Of a stretch of DNA of 9,248 bases, positions 8,135 to 9,248 are shown piece by piece; position 1 is the stretch's first letter; the number at the start of each line of letters is the position of its first letter. The notes under the pieces were generated by a model. It was not told the DNA's origin. It saw only the letters and a list, made by a program, of their open reading frames with translations, and did no database searches. The stretch is from the NCBI GenBank assembly GCA_903835865.1, contig CAILON010000396.1, forward strand, positions 1 through 9,248, in the 5' to 3' direction. The stretch is from an uncultured beta proteobacterium. GTDB lineage: Bacteria > Pseudomonadota > Gammaproteobacteria > Burkholderiales > Burkholderiaceae. Both the position numbers and the translations under genes were made by a program.

Positions 8135-8186
8135 ATGCCAGCGCGGGCGCCCCTCCGGACGACGAATCCCGCGCTTGCGTTGGCAT
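8135..8186 (+). repeat. GC-rich inverted repeat between ftsZ and the peroxiredoxin gene
   Basis: ATGCCAGCGC (8135-8144) can pair with GCGTTGGCAT (8177-8186), 10 pairs with one G-U. Alternatively ATGCCA/TGGCAT stacks on GCGCGGG (8141-8147) paired with CCCGCGC (8168-8174), leaving TTGCGT bulged. The loop also contains the palindromes GGGCGCCC (8145-8152) and TCCGGA (8154-8159). By hand count, 37 of the 48 bases at 8137-8184 are G or C, far above the surroundings. No T run follows on the + strand, so it is not a standard intrinsic terminator. On the - strand only TTTT follows, and no gene ends there. Function unknown; possibilities are an mRNA stabiliser or attenuator, or a dispersed palindromic repeat. 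Confidence 0.7.
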
Positions 8187-8207
8187 ACTAACGAACAACT
8201 ACTTATT

Positions 8208-8212
8208 GGAGA
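8208..8212 (+). promoter_or_regulatory. Ribosome binding site of the peroxiredoxin gene
   Basis: GGAGA sits 4 bases before ATG 8217. It supports this start over the in-frame TTG at 8175, which lies inside the inverted repeat. Confidence 0.75.
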
Positions 8213-8216
8213 TGTC

Positions 8217-8717
8217 ATGATTGCTGTTGGACAAAAATTACCTAACGCTACTCTTTATGAATTTATGAATGAAGAGAGCGAAGGCTGCTCCTTAGGGCCA
8301 AACGCATTTGAAGTTGAGAAGCTTGTGGCTGGTAAGAAAATTGTGATTTTTGCTTTGCCTGGTGCATTTACGCCTACCTGCTCAGCAAAACATGTTCCTG
8401 GATATGTTGAAAACTACGATGCGATTAAAGCAAAGGGTGTTGATGAGATCTGGTGTATTTCGGTCAATGATCCATTTGTGATGGGTGCATGGGGTCGCGA
8501 TCAAAAGGTTGGCACAAAGATTCGCATGCTGGGTGATGGCAGCGGAGAGTTCACTAAAAAAGTGGGTCTAGAGTTGGATTTAAATGCTCGTGGTTTGGGT
8601 GTGCGCTCAGATCGTTATGCCATGATTGTTGAAGATGGCGTAGTAAAAACATTAGATCGCGAAGCTCCTGGTAAGTTTGAAGTGAGCGATGCCGCATCTA
8701 TTTTGAAAAAACTGTAA
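8217..8717 (+). CDS. Peroxiredoxin, Prx5-type (AhpC/TSA superfamily thiol peroxidase)
   Basis: This predicted cytoplasmic peroxidase reduces hydrogen or organic peroxides with an active-site cysteine; I see no signal peptide. The 166 residues carry ALPGAFTPTCSAKHVPGY, the Prx5-type signature, with peroxidatic Cys at residue 55 and the Pro and Thr of PxxxT/SxxC (P48, T52). Arg in LGVRSDRYAMIVEDG (about 130) matches the conserved catalytic-pocket Arg. Cys24 and Cys80 are also present; whether either acts as a resolving Cys or the enzyme is 1-Cys (using glutathione or glutaredoxin) cannot be read from sequence alone. There is no fused glutaredoxin domain. Start 8217 gives the normal family N-terminus (MIAVGQKLP). 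The gene lies 113 bases after ftsZ and 30 before lpxC, so it may be co-transcribed with lpxC. I recall the same neighbour in other Burkholderiales, unverified. Confidence 0.95.
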   Translation: MIAVGQKLPNATLYEFMNEESEGCSLGPNAFEVEKLVAGKKIVIFALPGAFTPTCSAKHVPGYVENYDAIKAKGVDEIWCISVNDPFVMGAWGRDQKVGTKIRMLGDGSGEFTKKVGLELDLNARGLGVRSDRYAMIVEDGVVKTLDREAPGKFEVSDAASILKKL

Positions 8718-8747
8718 TTAACTCCCCCTGAATAGAGATCCATCATC

Positions 8748-9248
8748 ATGATGAAGCAACGCACTATCGCTGCTCCGGTGAAAACCGTGGGGATTGGCTT
8801 GCACTCTGGGCGCAAGGTCACGATTACGATCAAGCCTGCACCAGTAAATTCAGGGGTTCAGTTTGTGCGTGTTGATACACCAGAGCTTTCGGTAGTTCCC
8901 GCCACTGCTCTGGCCGTCTGCGATACACGCCTTGCATCAGTGATTCAAAAGGATGGTGTCAGAGTTTCCACAGTGGAGCACTTGCTTTCTGCTTGCGCTG
9001 GCTTGGGCTTGGATAATCTCTTGATTGAATTGGATGGGGAAGAAGTTCCCATCATGGATGGTAGTGCTGCATCATTTTTATTTTTAATTGAATCTGCTGG
9101 CATTGTGGAGCAAGATGCTCCACGTCAGTTTGTAGTGATTAAAAAACCAATTGAGGTTCGTGAAGGCGATAAGCTTGCACGCTTGGAACCTTTCTTTGGG
9201 TATAAGTTGGATTTCACAATCGACTTTAAGCATCCTGCCCTGGATAAA
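8748..9248 (+). CDS. lpxC: LpxC, UDP-3-O-acyl-N-acetylglucosamine deacetylase, 3' partial
   Basis: LpxC is a cytoplasmic zinc amidase that removes the acetyl group from UDP-3-O-acyl-GlcNAc, the committed step of lipid A synthesis. The visible 167 residues are a little over half of the usual 300 or so and have no stop before the window edge. They show the N-terminal KQRTI...[13 protein letters not shown], then [17 protein letters not shown] with the HEXXH-unlike pair E77-H78 (matching E. coli E78 and the zinc ligand H79), then [17 protein letters not shown]. The remaining zinc ligands (a His and an Asp in domain II) lie beyond the window. Two adjacent ATGs (8748, 8751) could start the protein; 8748 is used here. 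The Shine-Dalgarno is weak (AGAGA at 8734-8738). No terminator separates it from the peroxiredoxin gene. Confidence 0.97.
   Translation, partial: MMKQRTIAAPVKTVGIGLHSGRKVTITIKPAPVNSGVQFVRVDTPELSVVPATALAVCDTRLASVIQKDGVRVSTVEHLLSACAGLGLDNLLIELDGEEVPIMDGSAASFLFLIESAGIVEQDAPRQFVVIKKPIEVREGDKLARLEPFFGYKLDFTIDFKHPALDK

Noticed and set aside
8104..8136. Possible promoter for the peroxiredoxin gene: TTGACT at 8104-8109 and TACAAT at 8116-8121.
   Set aside because: Each hexamer is good alone, but they are only 6 bases apart; TAGATA (11 apart) and TAGCTG (15 apart) do not rescue the pair, and TACAAT has no -35 at the proper distance.
8175..8216. Longer peroxiredoxin starting at TTG 8175.
   Set aside because: The extra 14 residues come from the inverted repeat and have no Shine-Dalgarno, while ATG 8217 has GGAGA and gives the normal family N-terminus.
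1..9248. Signs of horizontal transfer, insertion sequences, CRISPR or a novel defence system.
   Set aside because: Every gene belongs to the core dcw cluster or is a common peroxiredoxin, composition is even apart from the short hairpin, and no direct repeats, integrase or transposase are visible.

Overview
The window is a stretch of the bacterial dcw (division and cell wall) cluster. All genes lie on the + strand and are tightly packed: ftsW (5' end cut off by the window) - murG - murC - ddlB - ftsQ - ftsA - ftsZ - a peroxiredoxin - lpxC (3' end cut off). Every gene matches a well-known family with its active-site motifs intact, and I see no mobile element, CRISPR array, tRNA, rRNA, pseudogene or frameshift.

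The organism is most likely a betaproteobacterium of the Burkholderiales with moderate G+C, and Polynucleobacter is my best guess. The reasons are the gene order with lpxC at the end of the cluster, the peroxiredoxin between ftsZ and lpxC, the FtsZ sequence style (VVLNEKL instead of the enterobacterial IPNDKL, and a C-terminal tail ending in IPAFLRKQAD), and a base composition near one-half G+C. lpxC and ftsQ also point to a Gram-negative cell with an LPS outer membrane. The genus is an inference from remembered sequences, not a search result.

Layout. Positions 1-2199 hold ftsW (septal glycan polymerase) and murG (lipid II synthesis), which overlap by 4 bases. Positions 2196-4629 hold murC and ddlB, the cytoplasmic steps that start and supply the stem peptide. 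Positions 4626-6722 hold ftsQ and ftsA, a periplasmic divisome scaffold and the membrane tether of the Z ring. ftsZ (6772-8103) follows a 49-base leader with the strongest Shine-Dalgarno of the window. A 113-base gap (8104-8216) with a GC-rich inverted repeat separates ftsZ from a Prx5-type peroxiredoxin (8217-8717), and lpxC begins 30 bases further on.

From ftsW to ftsA the genes overlap by 4-8 bases or are 9 bases apart, which suggests one transcript with coupled translation. Together they make lipid II precursors (MurC, Ddl, MurG), polymerise them at the septum (FtsW) and build the division ring (FtsQ, FtsA, FtsZ). LpxC adds the committed step of lipid A synthesis.

I found no undescribed system. 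The parts most worth a second look are the GC-rich hairpin after ftsZ, a second IPAFLR-like motif in the FtsZ linker, the peroxiredoxin's place in the cluster, and an unusual residue in the MurG HEQN motif.
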